Part shown: positions 35,382 through 45,162 of the stretch, in pieces
Position numbering within the stretch: position 1 is the first letter of the stretch
Layout of the letters: the number at the start of each line of letters is the position of its first letter
Source: Bacteroidaceae bacterium
GTDB taxonomy: Bacteria > Bacteroidota > Bacteroidia > Bacteroidales > Bacteroidaceae
DNA length: 64,000 bases
Reading direction: 5' to 3'
Assembly: GCA_016280445.1 (NCBI GenBank)
Contig: JAEEGS010000034.1
Span: 29,505-93,504, forward strand
Position numbers and translations under genes: made by a program
Notes under the pieces: model-generated
Databases searched by the model: none
The model's input: the letters and a program-made list of their open reading frames with translations, nothing else
What the model was told of the DNA's origin: nothing

Positions 35382-37541
35382 TTATTCTTCGTCCTTGCTC
35401 TGTTCCTCGAACTCCTTCATCAGCTTCTGCTGGATGTCGGTAGGAACGAGTTCGTAGGACGCAAACTTCATGATGAAACTGGCTCGGCCACCAGTGATGG
35501 AACTGAGAGTGGTAGAGTAACTGGAGAGGCTCTTCAGAGGCACCTTGGCAATCAGTTTCTCGTAACCATTCTCGCTTTCACTGCCAATAATCATGCCACG
35601 ACGGCCTTGGAGGTCGGACATCACGTCACCCATCTTGTCGCCAGGTACGAACACTTCCACATCGTAGATAGGCTCGAGCAACTTCGGACCTGCATTCTTG
35701 AACGCGTCAGAGAAGGCATGGCGACCAGCCAACATGAATGAAAGTTCATTAGAGTCAACCGGGTGCATCTTTCCATCGTATACGACAACGCGTACGTCGC
35801 GAGCATACGAACCAGTCAGTGGACCTTGTTCCATGCGACTCATGATACCCTTGAGGATCGCTGGCATGAAACGGGTGTCGATAGCACCGCCCACCACAGA
35901 GTTGATGAACACAAGTTTTCCGCCCCATTCAAGGTCAACCTCTTCCTTGCTCTTGGCGTTGATCTTGAACTCCTGATTGCCAAACTTGTAGCTTGTTGGG
36001 TCAGGCATACCGTCGTAATATGGTTCCACGATGAGGTGCACTTCACCAAACTGACCGGCACCACCAGATTGCTTCTTGTGACGATAGTCGGCACGTGCAG
36101 CCTTAGTGATAGTTTCGCGATATGGAATCTTGGGCTCCTCGAAACGGATGCCAATCTTTTCGTTGTTCTCCATACGCCATTTCAGTGTACGGAGGTGGAA
36201 CTCACCCTGACCTTTGACGAGGGTTTGTTTCAATTCCTTTGACTGTTCCAAAATCCAAGTTGGATCTTCTTGAGCCATCTTCTGGATGGCAGCCACCATC
36301 TTTTCAGTGTCGCCTTCGTTTTCAGCCTTGACGGCACGGATGTATTTAGGATCTGGATACTTCACAAAGTTGAAGCGGTGCTCGCAGTCCTTGCCAGCCA
36401 GTGTGTTGCCTGTACGAACATCTTTCAATTTCACAGTGCAACCGATATCACCTGCTACAAGTTCTTCCACTTTGATGCGGTTGGCGCCGGCACAAACGAA
36501 CAACTGGGCCATGCGCTCCTTGGAACCACGGTCGGTGTTGGTCAAGTCCTCACCTTCATGCACCTTTCCCGACATGACCTTGAAGTACTGCACACCACCG
36601 ATGTGTGGTTCGTTGGCAGTCTTGAAGAAATAGAGTGAGGCGGGAGCGTTGGGATCTGGCTTCACTTCTTCGCCACGTGTGTTGTGTACTTGAGGCATCT
36701 CGTCAACGAATGGAACCACGTTGCCAAGGAATTCCATCAGACGACGCACACCCATATCCTTGGTGGCGCAGACACAGAATACTGGGAACATGCTTCGTGC
36801 GGCCAATCCCTTGCGGATGCCGACACGCAGCTCGTCCTCGGTCAAGGATTCTGTGTCAAAGAATTTCTCCATCAGTTCTTCATCGTTCTCTGCGGCAGCC
36901 TCCACGAGAGCACGGTGCATCTCCATGGCCTTGTCCATTTCCTCTGCTGGAATGTCTTCAATGATAGGAGCGCCACCTTCGGGCTTCCATGAGTACTTCT
37001 TCATCAACAGCACGTCGATGAGACTGTTGAAGTCAGGACCTTCGTTCAGTGGATACTGGATAGGTATCACCTTGGGGCCGTAGATGCCGATGAGGCTGTC
37101 AAGCACCTGGTGGTAGTCGCACTTGTCAGAGTCGAGTTGGTTCACCAGGAAGATGACAGGCTTACCCAGTTTCTCGGTGTAGCGGAAGTGGTTCTGTGTA
37201 CCAACTTCAGGACCGTACTGGCCGTTGATGAGCAGCAGGGCAGTGTCGGTCACGTGCAAGGCAGTCATGGCTGCACCCACGAAATCGTCTGCTCCAGGGC
37301 AGTCGATAATGTTGAGCTTCTTGCCATTCCACTCCACATGGAAAACTGTGGAGAAGACGCTGTAGCCATACTCTTGTTCCACTGGGAAATAGTCGCTCAC
37401 GGTGTTCTTGGCTGTGATGCGACCACGGCGGCTAATGATGCCAGCCTCATACAGGAGTGCTTCGGTAAGAGTGGTCTTACCGGCACCGTCATTGCCAAGC
37501 AAGGCAATGTTCTTGATTTCGTTCGTCTGGTAGACTTTCAT
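35382..37541 (-). CDS. fusA2: Elongation factor G paralog (EF-G2 type) with altered GTPase motifs
   Basis: The 719-residue protein has all EF-G domains: G domain (1-285), domain II (about 300-390), III (about 400-475), IV with KQSGGAGQFGEV (about 490-600) and V (about 610-690). The P-loop reads GNDGAGKT (16-23). The G3 motif is DCPGAD, with alanine A84 where EF-G has the catalytic histidine (DTPGH), and G4 is NQLD rather than NKMD. The RGITI switch I block is missing. An EF-G paralog without GTPase activity has been reported in Bacteroides as important for gut colonisation and translation under starvation; this looks like its ortholog. Beside rprX and rpsF the synteny agrees. Confidence 0.9.
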   Translation of the reverse strand: MKVYQTNEIKNIALLGNDGAGKTTLTEALLYEAGIISRRGRITAKNTVSDYFPVEQEYGYSVFSTVFHVEWNGKKLNIIDCPGADDFVGAAMTALHVTDTALLLINGQYGPEVGTQNHFRYTEKLGKPVIFLVNQLDSDKCDYHQVLDSLIGIYGPKVIPIQYPLNEGPDFNSLIDVLLMKKYSWKPEGGAPIIEDIPAEEMDKAMEMHRALVEAAAENDEELMEKFFDTESLTEDELRVGIRKGLAARSMFPVFCVCATKDMGVRRLMEFLGNVVPFVDEMPQVHNTRGEEVKPDPNAPASLYFFKTANEPHIGGVQYFKVMSGKVHEGEDLTNTDRGSKERMAQLFVCAGANRIKVEELVAGDIGCTVKLKDVRTGNTLAGKDCEHRFNFVKYPDPKYIRAVKAENEGDTEKMVAAIQKMAQEDPTWILEQSKELKQTLVKGQGEFHLRTLKWRMENNEKIGIRFEEPKIPYRETITKAARADYRHKKQSGGAGQFGEVHLIVEPYYDGMPDPTSYKFGNQEFKINAKSKEEVDLEWGGKLVFINSVVGGAIDTRFMPAILKGIMSRMEQGPLTGSYARDVRVVVYDGKMHPVDSNELSFMLAGRHAFSDAFKNAGPKLLEPIYDVEVFVPGDKMGDVMSDLQGRRGMIIGSESENGYEKLIAKVPLKSLSSYSTTLSSITGGRASFIMKFASYELVPTDIQQKLMKEFEEQSKDEE

Positions 37542-37720
37542 AGGTTAGGTTAGTTTTTATGATTAAGTTTTGATTTGATTTTTCAAAAAACGGCATAAAA
37601 TTACTGCTTTTTCCTAAAATGACGAAACTTTTGAACAAGAAAATCCCCTTTTAGGCTTAAAAAAACGCTTTTCCATACAAAAAAAACAGAAATCCTAATT
37701 TCTAATTCCGAATTATCCCC

Positions 37721-37728
37721 TATCTTTG
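37721..37728 (+). promoter_or_regulatory. -7 box for hemW, nearly leaderless
   Basis: TATCTTTG ends only eight bases before the ATG at 37737, so the transcript would have almost no leader. Confidence 0.6.
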
Positions 37729-37736
37729 TGTTTGTC

Positions 37737-38852
37737 ATGGCAGGTGTTTATATTCATATCCCCTTCTGCAAGTCGCGTTGTATCTATTGCGGATTCTTCT
37801 CCACCACGTCGTTGGAGATGCGTTCCTTGTATGTAGACAAGGTGATAGAAGAACTGGGATGCCGCCGTGATTTCTTGAAGGGTGAGGACGTGGACACCAT
37901 CTACTTCGGAGGGGGCACACCGTCTCTCTTGTCCGCAAGGGAGGTGGAACGCCTGCTTTCTGCTATATATACTATATATAATGTACGCGCGAATGCTGAG
38001 ATAACACTTGAGGGAAATCCTGACGATTTAACCCAGCCGGTTCTGCACGACCTGTATAGACTAGGTGTTAACCGTCTCAGCATGGGTGTGCAGACATTTA
38101 GTGACCAACGACTTCGGTTTCTCAACCGTCGCCACACGGCCATGCAGGCTATTGCAGCAGTGGAGCATGCTATGCAGGCAGGGTTTGACAATGTTAGCAT
38201 TGATTTGATGTTTGGTTTCCCAGGTCAGACCTTGACAGAGTGGCAAGAAGACGTGCGGCGAGCACTCGCACTGCATGTGCAGCACATCTCTGCCTATTCA
38301 CTCATGTATGAGGAAGGAACTTTGCTTGGATGCATGTTGGATGCTGGAAAAGTGCGGGAGATAGACGACGCGCTCTCACTGCAGATGTACGAGCATCTGA
38401 TGGATGTCTTGGAGGCGGCAGGTTTTTGTCACTATGAAATCAGCAACTTTGCGCTTCAAGGTATGGAGTCGCGTCACAATTCCAGTTATTGGCATGGTAT
38501 TCCTTATCTTGGGGTTGGGGCGGGAGCGCATTCTTATGATGGGCATAACCGTTATTACCATTCGGATTCTTTGCAAGACTATATGGAAGGGAAACCTCTT
38601 GTGGAGGAACGACTTACGGAGAATGAACGTTATGACGAGTTTGTCTTTACAGGATTGCGAACGGCAGAAGGCATCCGTCTTGATGCACTGGAGCGTCGGT
38701 ATGGTCAACAACGTTTGGCGTATTGCATGAAAAACGCTCAATCCCATATTGAGCATGGGCGCTTGGTGCTTGAAGGAGATTTATTGCGACTCTCTCGTCA
38801 GGGTCTTTTTGTGTCCAATGATGTGATGTCCGATCTGATGATTGGGGGATAG
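37737..38852 (+). CDS. hemW: HemW-like radical SAM protein
   Basis: The 371-residue protein starts MAGVYIHIPFCKSRCIYC, with cluster cysteines C11, C15 and C18. The GGGTPSLL block binds S-adenosylmethionine, and GNPDDLT, SMGVQTFSDQRLRFLNR and HYEISNFA are typical of the HemW/oxygen-independent coproporphyrinogen oxidase-like family. HemW is a heme chaperone rather than a true oxidase. An upstream GTG at 37728 lies in the -7 box and is rejected. Confidence 0.92.
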   Translation: MAGVYIHIPFCKSRCIYCGFFSTTSLEMRSLYVDKVIEELGCRRDFLKGEDVDTIYFGGGTPSLLSAREVERLLSAIYTIYNVRANAEITLEGNPDDLTQPVLHDLYRLGVNRLSMGVQTFSDQRLRFLNRRHTAMQAIAAVEHAMQAGFDNVSIDLMFGFPGQTLTEWQEDVRRALALHVQHISAYSLMYEEGTLLGCMLDAGKVREIDDALSLQMYEHLMDVLEAAGFCHYEISNFALQGMESRHNSSYWHGIPYLGVGAGAHSYDGHNRYYHSDSLQDYMEGKPLVEERLTENERYDEFVFTGLRTAEGIRLDALERRYGQQRLAYCMKNAQSHIEHGRLVLEGDLLRLSRQGLFVSNDVMSDLMIGG

Positions 38853-38999
38853 ATGTTGTTGTGTACTTTTTTTCTTTGTGTACGTGCACAATGGGATGAA
38901 AATGCGTTAAAATTGTACGTTATATCCTTAAAAGTAATCTTTTTTTGTAAAAAGTGGAAAAAAAAAGACTTTTGAAGAGTATCGTATCTTAAAAGTCCG

Positions 39000-39007
39000 T
39001 AACTTTG
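39000..39007 (+). promoter_or_regulatory. -7 box for the small heptad lipoprotein
   Basis: TAACTTTG lies 54 bases before the start codon. The gap 38853-39061 is otherwise AT-rich with a small TGTG/CACA hairpin near 38877-38890 and no gene. Confidence 0.6.
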
Positions 39008-39061
39008 CATCGGTTTTGAAAGCAAATTGATTGTTTAACAAATTAAAAGTAAAAGAAAATT

Positions 39062-39265
39062 ATGAAGAAGTTGGTTTTCGCAGCTGTTGCTGCTATCGCT
39101 CTCACAGCATCTGTATCTTTCGTTTCTTGCAACGAGACTAAGACTACTGCTCTTGATTCAATCGCTGACGCTATCGATTCAGTTGCTGCTGTTGTTGACT
39201 CTGCTGCTGAAGTAGTTGACTCTGCTGCTGCTGTTGTTGACTCTGCTGCTGCTGTTGTTGAATAA
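39062..39265 (+). CDS. Small Ala/Val-rich heptad-repeat lipoprotein
   Basis: The 67-residue product has a signal peptide with a lipobox F-V-S-C at Cys23, then NETKTT, and then a run of heptads of the form VDSAAAV (about 32-67). The repeats place alanine and valine on one face and Asp-Ser on the other, suggesting an alanine-rich helix that could oligomerise, comparable in concept to Braun lipoprotein but without the terminal lysine. A promoter box and a terminator flank it, so it is a single-gene unit, possibly highly expressed. No family is recognised. Confidence 0.75.
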   Translation: MKKLVFAAVAAIALTASVSFVSCNETKTTALDSIADAIDSVAAVVDSAAEVVDSAAAVVDSAAAVVE

Positions 39266-39301
39266 TTCAGAGCGTTTTGGGTAAAACCCAACAGAGAATT
39301 G

Positions 39302-39334
39302 AACCTGCTAGACGTCTGTCTTGCAGGTTTTTTT
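39302..39334 (+). terminator. Terminator of the heptad lipoprotein gene
   Basis: AACCTGC (39302-39308) pairs with GCAGGTT (39323-39329), followed by T-rich sequence; the loop contains a small AGACGTCT palindrome. Confidence 0.85.
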
Positions 39335-39375
39335 GTTAATAGAATCTACTGTTCTTCAAAGGATGGATGAAAAAT

Positions 39376-39423
39376 AAAGAGACCCCGCTCTTTCTGGTGA
39401 ATCAGGAAGAGCGGGGTCTCTTT
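39376..39423. terminator. Terminator of the ECF sigma gene
   Basis: AAAGAGACCCCGCTCTT (from 39376) pairs with the matching right arm ending 39423. It works for the minus-strand sigma gene and perhaps both ways. Confidence 0.92.
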
Positions 39424-39439
39424 ATCCATGAAAATAGTT

Positions 39440-40033
39440 TTATGAAGCCATGCTGATGCCGCGCTCGAATGCCATGTGTCGCAGGTTGAGAATGGCATAG
39501 CGCATACGGCCAAGAGCGGTGTTGATGCTGCAGTTTGTCTTCTTGGCAATCTCCTTAAAGGAAAGCTCGTCGTAGACACGCATGAGCAGCACCTCGCGTT
39601 GTGGTTCAGGCAACAGGGCGATAAGTCCCTTCACTTCAGCCAAGGTCTGTTGGTCGATCATTTCCTGTTCACGGTTCTCGTTCACCGCCAAGTCGGCGTT
39701 GTTGAAAAGGTCAATTTCCGATTCGTCGTTGGAAATGATGCGGTCACTGGGTGATGTGCGGTAGTGGTCAATCAGGTGATTGTGTACAATGCGCATCATC
39801 CAGGATGCGAACTTGCCGTTTTCGGCATATTGTCCGTTCTTGATGCGTACCACCATTTTGACGAAGACATCTTGGAAGAGGTCTTCGGCGAGTTCTTGTT
39901 TTTTGACTGAGAAAAGGAGATAGGAAAAAACCTTACTCTCATAACGCTTCAGCAATGTGTCGAATGCGTTGTTATTGCCTTCTTGAAACATACTAACTAA
40001 CTGCTCGTCAGTAAGTTCATGCAGATTCTTCAT
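39440..40033 (-). CDS. ECF-type sigma-70 factor
   Basis: The 197-residue protein has region 2 (AFDTLLKRYESKVFSYLL, then DLFQDVFVKM and FASWMMRIVHNHLIDHYR) and region 4 (LPEPQREVLLMRVYDELSFKEIAKKTNCSINTALGRMRYAI). No anti-sigma gene or outer-membrane receptor lies next to it, unlike many Bacteroidetes ECF genes. A weak -7-like box (TTACTTTG on the minus strand, 40125-40132) precedes it. Confidence 0.93.
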   Translation of the reverse strand: MKNLHELTDEQLVSMFQEGNNNAFDTLLKRYESKVFSYLLFSVKKQELAEDLFQDVFVKMVVRIKNGQYAENGKFASWMMRIVHNHLIDHYRTSPSDRIISNDESEIDLFNNADLAVNENREQEMIDQQTLAEVKGLIALLPEPQREVLLMRVYDELSFKEIAKKTNCSINTALGRMRYAILNLRHMAFERGISMAS

Positions 40034-40160
40034 TATGCTTTTGTTTTTGTTTTAGCGTAATGTTTTCTCGATAGGCAGTAAATTTTAGAGAGTTAATATT
40101 AAGTTTTTTTGTGATTTACGCTTGCAAAGTAACATCTTTTATTTGAAAGATGCAAATTTT

Positions 40161-41132
40161 TTACACAAAAAGTGCATTTTCTTCAATTTTTAAGCCTCTA
40201 AGCAAGTCGGTTACAGGCATTTTTTTCTTTCCCTCCATCTGTATCGTCTTGATATGAAGCATTCCGTCAGGAGTGGTGACATTCAGGAAGGTTTTTCCGT
40301 CTGTGAGGATGCTCCCTGCTTTTGAAGTGGTGGTGCTACAATGCTTCTCGTCAGTAAGGCATTTCTCAGCCTCAAAAATCTTCACCGACTTGCCATTGAA
40401 CGTGGTCCATGCAGCAGGGTGGGGAGAAAGTCCGCGGATGAAGTCGTAGATGCGTTTGGTGGGTTGGTTCCAGTCTATGCGGCAAGTTTCGCGGAAAATT
40501 TTGGGGGCAGGGGTAAGCGGCACGTCCTTGAAGTTCTCCTGTGGAACAGAGGTGACGGTGCCAGCGATGATGTTGTCGACCGTTTCGGTGACAAGTTGAC
40601 CGCTCAACATCATCAGTTTGTCGTGCACCACCTCCACATTGTCGGTATCGGCAATGGGGATGCGTACTTGTTGGATGATGTCGCCCGTGTCAATCTCGTG
40701 TTTGAGGAAAAAAGTGGTAATGCCAGTTTCTGTCTCACCATTGATGACTGCCCAGTTGATGGGAGCCGCTCCGCGATACTTCGGCAAGAGGCTGGCATGG
40801 GCATTGAAGGTTCCCAATGGGGGCATGCTCCAAACGACCTCTGGCAACATACGGAAGGCCACAACGATTTGCAGGTCGGCTTTCAGCGCACGTAGTTCCT
40901 CTATGAATGCGGGGTCTTTGAGTTTTTCTGGTTGCAACACTTTCAGCGCATGTTCTACGGCATACTGTTTGACAGGACTAGGTTGAAGCACACTGCCGTG
41001 ACGTCCTATGGGTTTGTCAGGCATGGTGATGACGGCCACGACGTTGTAACCACCTTCGACAAGGGCTCGTAGACTTTCGACTGCAAAGTCGGGTGTGCCC
41101 ATATATATAATTCTCAACTCTTCTTTACTCAT
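40161..41132 (-). CDS. fmt: Methionyl-tRNA formyltransferase
   Basis: The 323-residue form starts at 41132 (MSKEELRIIYMGTPDFAV); a methionine five codons upstream is possible. The formyl-THF-binding domain has SLLPKYRGAAPINWAVINGE with the catalytic region and GITTFFLKHEIDTGDI. The C-terminal OB-like domain contacts tRNA. It formylates initiator Met-tRNA. It is the last gene of a same-strand run beginning with DUF4924. Confidence 0.96.
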   Translation of the reverse strand: MSKEELRIIYMGTPDFAVESLRALVEGGYNVVAVITMPDKPIGRHGSVLQPSPVKQYAVEHALKVLQPEKLKDPAFIEELRALKADLQIVVAFRMLPEVVWSMPPLGTFNAHASLLPKYRGAAPINWAVINGETETGITTFFLKHEIDTGDIIQQVRIPIADTDNVEVVHDKLMMLSGQLVTETVDNIIAGTVTSVPQENFKDVPLTPAPKIFRETCRIDWNQPTKRIYDFIRGLSPHPAAWTTFNGKSVKIFEAEKCLTDEKHCSTTTSKAGSILTDGKTFLNVTTPDGMLHIKTIQMEGKKKMPVTDLLRGLKIEENALFV

Positions 41133-41161
41133 TATCTTATGTGTCATTTTGTGTGGTGTGC

Positions 41162-42973
41162 TTATTCTTGACTGAAATTGATGAGCGTCTCACGGTAGCT
41201 GGTGAACAGTCCTGAACGTGAGACAAACCCGATGTATAGATTGTTTTCATCGACCACGGGCAGGTTCCATGCCTTGGTTTCCTTGAACTTTTGGATGGCG
41301 ACCTTGGGTGAGTCGTTGACCATCAGCACGGCTGGCGGTTCTTTCATGAAATGCCCTGCAGTGTACTGACGGTAGAGTTCTGGACGGAACATGTAGAGGC
41401 GCACCGAATCGAGTGACACAACACCAAGCAGTTTGTTGCTGGGGTCAACCACAGGGAAAAGGTTGCGGTGTGACTTGGCAATGATGGCGATGAACTTGCT
41501 GAAAGGCATGTTAGGAGTGACAGCCTTATAGTCTCGTTCGATGAGTGACTCGAGGTTGAGCACCGTGAGGATGGCGCTATCTTTATCGTGTGTCAGCAGT
41601 TGCCCACGGCGCGCCAGTCGCATGGCATAGATGCTGTGAGGCTCGAAGATGTTGATGGTCAGGTAGGATACGACTGACACAATCATCAGTGGCACAAACA
41701 AGTCATAGCCACCTGTGAGCTCGGCAATGAGGAAGATGCCCGTGAGTGGGGCATGCATCACGCCTGACATAAGGCCAGCCATGCCGTATAGGCCGCAGTT
41801 CTTAGGGGAGACGTAGCCAGCGTCACCCATGGCGAGCCCCAATCCCATATCCCAGAGATGGGCAAACAGGAATCCTGCAATGCAGCCCAGGAAGAGGCTG
41901 GGGGCAAACACACCGCCACATCCGCCTCCACCGTTCGTGGCGGTGGTGGCAAACACCTTGAAGACGAGCACCAAGCCGAGGTAGATGAGCAAGTTGCTTT
42001 CGTTGTGGTAGAAAAGGGTGTTGTGCATGATTTCCTTTTCGGAAGCCTCATTGATGAGTTGATTGATGACATCATAGCCTTCACCGTACATGACGGGGAA
42101 GAAATATATGAGCACACCCAGCACAACAGCACCGAGCAGGAATTTATAACGCTTTTTCTTGATGCGTCCGAAGATGCCTTCAAACCAGTTCATGGCGCGG
42201 GTGAAGTAGAGGCTCACGAGGCCACAGGCAATGCCCAGCAAGATGCAGCCGGGGATAATGTCGATGGTGAAGGCTTTGCTGAGGTTGAAATCGAACAATG
42301 GCTCTGTGCCATAGAAGGCATAAGACACGCATACTGAAGTAATGCTGGCAACGAGCAGGGGGAGCAATGAGGAGAAACTTAGATCGAGCATCAGCACTTC
42401 AAGTACGAACACCAGACCCGCAATGGGTGCCTTGAACACGCCCGACACGGCTCCTGCCGCACCGCAACCGACCAGAAGCATCAAGGTCTTGGGCGGCAAG
42501 TGGAAACGTTTGCCCAGGTCAGAGCCCCAGGCTGCACCCGTCAAGACAATAGGTGCCTCGGCTCCGACCGAACCACCAAAGCCGATGGTGATGGCACTGG
42601 CGATGACGCTCGACCAACGGTTGTGTGACTTGATGCGACTGCGGCCTCTCGACATGGCATATAGAATCTTTGTTACACCATGGCTGATGTCGCCACGTAC
42701 AATGTAATAGACAAAAAGAAGGGACAGCAAAATGCCGACGGCAGGGAAGACGAGGTAGAGCAGGTTCATGTTGTCGGCTGCAAAGCCTGATGTGAGCAGA
42801 TGTTTGATTTCCTCAATCAACCATTTCAGTACAAAGGCTGTCAAGCCTGTGCACACACCCACCATCAGGCTGATCATCAGGACGATTTGTCGTTCTGTAT
42901 GGTCGCCTTTCAGCCACTCGGTGATGGCGTTGATGAGTTTAATCTCCCTACGTCTTATGCCAATGATGTCCAT
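41162..42973 (-). CDS. ClC-family chloride channel/antiporter with CBS domains
   Basis: The 603-residue membrane protein has the ClC filter segments in variant form: GGSVGAEAP near 135 (usual GREGP), and GGGCGGVFAPSLFLG near 350 (usual GGXFXP). Two CBS domains occupy about 470-600, including FPVVDPSNKLLGVVSLDS and NLPVVDENNLYIGFVSR. It probably exchanges or conducts chloride or another halide across the inner membrane. The gating glutamate is at the GAEAP position. Gaps of 1 and 29 bases to neighbours suggest co-transcription. Confidence 0.93.
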   Translation of the reverse strand: MDIIGIRRREIKLINAITEWLKGDHTERQIVLMISLMVGVCTGLTAFVLKWLIEEIKHLLTSGFAADNMNLLYLVFPAVGILLSLLFVYYIVRGDISHGVTKILYAMSRGRSRIKSHNRWSSVIASAITIGFGGSVGAEAPIVLTGAAWGSDLGKRFHLPPKTLMLLVGCGAAGAVSGVFKAPIAGLVFVLEVLMLDLSFSSLLPLLVASITSVCVSYAFYGTEPLFDFNLSKAFTIDIIPGCILLGIACGLVSLYFTRAMNWFEGIFGRIKKKRYKFLLGAVVLGVLIYFFPVMYGEGYDVINQLINEASEKEIMHNTLFYHNESNLLIYLGLVLVFKVFATTATNGGGGCGGVFAPSLFLGCIAGFLFAHLWDMGLGLAMGDAGYVSPKNCGLYGMAGLMSGVMHAPLTGIFLIAELTGGYDLFVPLMIVSVVSYLTINIFEPHSIYAMRLARRGQLLTHDKDSAILTVLNLESLIERDYKAVTPNMPFSKFIAIIAKSHRNLFPVVDPSNKLLGVVSLDSVRLYMFRPELYRQYTAGHFMKEPPAVLMVNDSPKVAIQKFKETKAWNLPVVDENNLYIGFVSRSGLFTSYRETLINFSQE

Positions 42974-42974
42974 C

Positions 42975-43541
42975 TTATTCCCTAATGATTGTAAATTGTC
43001 CGTTCGCGCTCATCTTGACGATGCTGCTGGGCTTGTGCTTCTCGCGGCTCTGTCGGCTGTACTTCACCACATAATCCACTGCATTTTTGATTTCATCGCT
43101 GATTTCGTCAAATGACCGTGGAGTGGGCTCACCGCTGATGTTGGCGCTTGTGCTGACAATGGCTTTCTGGAAGCGGAAGCAAAGTTCCTTGCTGAATTCT
43201 TCCTTCGTAATGCGCAAGCCCGCACTGCCATCCTCGGCAATCACGTTGGGAGCCAGCCCTGTCACATTGTCGAAGATGACCGTGAGCGGTTTTTCGCTCA
43301 GTTCTATCATGTCCCAAGTGACATCCGCCACGTTCCTTACATAGCGTTGCAGACGCACGTCGCTGTCTACCAGGCAGATGAGTGCCTTGCTGTCTTCTCT
43401 GTGTTTGATGGCATACACCTTCTTCACGGCTTCTTCGTTGGTGGCATCACAGCCGATACCCCATACGGTATCTGTCGGGTAGAGGATGACACCACCCGCC
43501 TTCATCACTTCAATGGCTTTTTTTACTTCGTCTTGTAACAT
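42975..43541 (-). CDS. tsaC: Threonylcarbamoyl-AMP synthase (TsaC/YrdC family)
   Basis: The 188-residue protein is a YrdC domain with ILYPTDTVWGIGCDATNEEAV, IKHREDSKAL and STSANISGEPTP. It makes threonylcarbamoyl-AMP for the t6A modification of tRNAs decoding ANN. It lacks the extra C-terminal Sua5 domain. It lies between prfC and the ClC gene within the translation-rich operon. Confidence 0.93.
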   Translation of the reverse strand: MLQDEVKKAIEVMKAGGVILYPTDTVWGIGCDATNEEAVKKVYAIKHREDSKALICLVDSDVRLQRYVRNVADVTWDMIELSEKPLTVIFDNVTGLAPNVIAEDGSAGLRITKEEFSKELCFRFQKAIVSTSANISGEPTPRSFDEISDEIKNAVDYVVKYSRQSREKHKPSSIVKMSANGQFTIIRE

Positions 43542-43566
43542 GTTACTTCAACTCTTCATTTGTAAT

Positions 43567-45159
43567 TTAAAACTCGCTAGTGAAGTGGAACTTGATATGC
43601 TTGAAATCTTGTTGAGCCATCTGCAACACGTAGTTGGAGTCGGCCAGGAACACATCTCGTCCTTCCTTGTCCTTAGCCATGTACTGATATTTCCGTTTCT
43701 TGAATGCATCGAGTTCGGCCTCGTCATCGCTCTCAATCCAGCAGGCTTTGTAGAGGCTTACGGGTTCCCATTTACATTTGGCGTTGTATTCGTTTTCCAG
43801 TCGATACTGGATGACCTCAAACTGGAGTTGCCCCACTGTGCCGATAATCTTACGGTTGTTGAATTGGTTGACAAACAGCTGTGCCACACCCTCGTCCATC
43901 AACTGATTGATGCCTTTCTCCAACTGCTTCGTCTTCATGGGGTCAGCATTTTCGATGTATTTGAACATCTCAGGTGAGAAACTTGGCAATCCCTTGAAGT
44001 GCAACTGTTCACCTTCCGTCAGCGTGTCACCAATCTTGAAGATGCCATTGTCGGGCAGACCTACGATGTCGCCAGGATAGGCTTCGTCGATGGTGCTCTT
44101 CCGTTGTGCCATGAACTGTGTGGGGCTTGAGAAGCGAACTGTCTTTCCGTTCCTCACATGCAGATAGGGTGCATTTCTGACGAATTTGCCTGAGCACACC
44201 TTGCAGAAAGCCGTACAGGAGCGGTGGTTAGGGTCGATGTTGGCCGTAATTTTGAAGATGAAGCCTGTGAACTTAGGTTCTTCGGGTTGAACCATGCGTT
44301 CCTCTGCCGTGGTGGGGCGAGGGTTGGGGGCAATCTCCACGAAACAGTCCAACAGTTCCTGCACACCGAAGTTGTTCAATGCCGAACCGAAGAAAACGGG
44401 CGCCACTTCTGCCTCCAGATAGGTGTTCACGTCAAACGTATCATACACACCATCTATCATTTCGAGGTCTTCTCTCAACTTTTCCGCATCCTCTTCTCCC
44501 ACACGCTCATCCAATTCCTTCGAGTGGATGTCCACGTTCACCTTCTCCGTCACCATCTGTTTGTTGGGGGTGAAGAGGTTCAGGTTTTCCTCATAGATGT
44601 TATAGACGCCCTTGAATCGTGCTCCCTGATTGATGGGCCAAGACAATGGGCGAACTTTGATCTGCAACTCACTCTCCACCTCGTCCAGCAAGTCGAAGGG
44701 GTCTTTGCCCTCGCGGTCCATCTTGTTGATGAACACGATGACGGGAGTCTTTCTCATGCGGCACACGGTCATCAGTTTCCTCGTCTGTGCTTCCACACCT
44801 TTTGCGCCGTCAATTACGATGATGGCAGAGTCGACTGCTGTCAGCGTTCGGAACGTGTCTTCCGCAAAGTCTTGGTGACCGGGCGTGTCGAGGATGTTCA
44901 CCTTATAAGGCGGCAGGTTCTGGTCAACATGAGGTGGCAGGTAGTCGAATTCCATCACCGAGGTGCTCACCGAGATACCGCGTTGCTTCTCAATCTCCAT
45001 CCAGTCGGAGGTGGCAGTCTTTTTGATTTTGTTGCTCTTCACCGCACCAGCCACCTGAATCTGACCGCCAAACAGCAGCAGTTTCTCTGTCAGGGTCGTC
45101 TTTCCTGCGTCAGGGTGCGAGATAATCGCAAATGTTCTTCTTCTTTCTATTTCGTTCAT
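43567..45159 (-). CDS. prfC: Peptide chain release factor 3
   Basis: The 530-residue GTPase has intact motifs: [18 protein letters not shown] and NKMDRE, with the QRGISV switch I. Length matches E. coli RF3 (529). It recycles RF1/RF2 after termination. It starts three bases after the rfbD stop on the same strand. Confidence 0.96.
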   Translation of the reverse strand: MNEIERRRTFAIISHPDAGKTTLTEKLLLFGGQIQVAGAVKSNKIKKTATSDWMEIEKQRGISVSTSVMEFDYLPPHVDQNLPPYKVNILDTPGHQDFAEDTFRTLTAVDSAIIVIDGAKGVEAQTRKLMTVCRMRKTPVIVFINKMDREGKDPFDLLDEVESELQIKVRPLSWPINQGARFKGVYNIYEENLNLFTPNKQMVTEKVNVDIHSKELDERVGEEDAEKLREDLEMIDGVYDTFDVNTYLEAEVAPVFFGSALNNFGVQELLDCFVEIAPNPRPTTAEERMVQPEEPKFTGFIFKITANIDPNHRSCTAFCKVCSGKFVRNAPYLHVRNGKTVRFSSPTQFMAQRKSTIDEAYPGDIVGLPDNGIFKIGDTLTEGEQLHFKGLPSFSPEMFKYIENADPMKTKQLEKGINQLMDEGVAQLFVNQFNNRKIIGTVGQLQFEVIQYRLENEYNAKCKWEPVSLYKACWIESDDEAELDAFKKRKYQYMAKDKEGRDVFLADSNYVLQMAQQDFKHIKFHFTSEF

Positions 45160-45162
45160 TGA

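Noticed and set aside
41162..42973. Loss of function of the ClC protein because of the unusual GAEAP motif
   Set aside because: The glutamate is kept and only flanking residues vary, which is common in bacterial ClC proteins.
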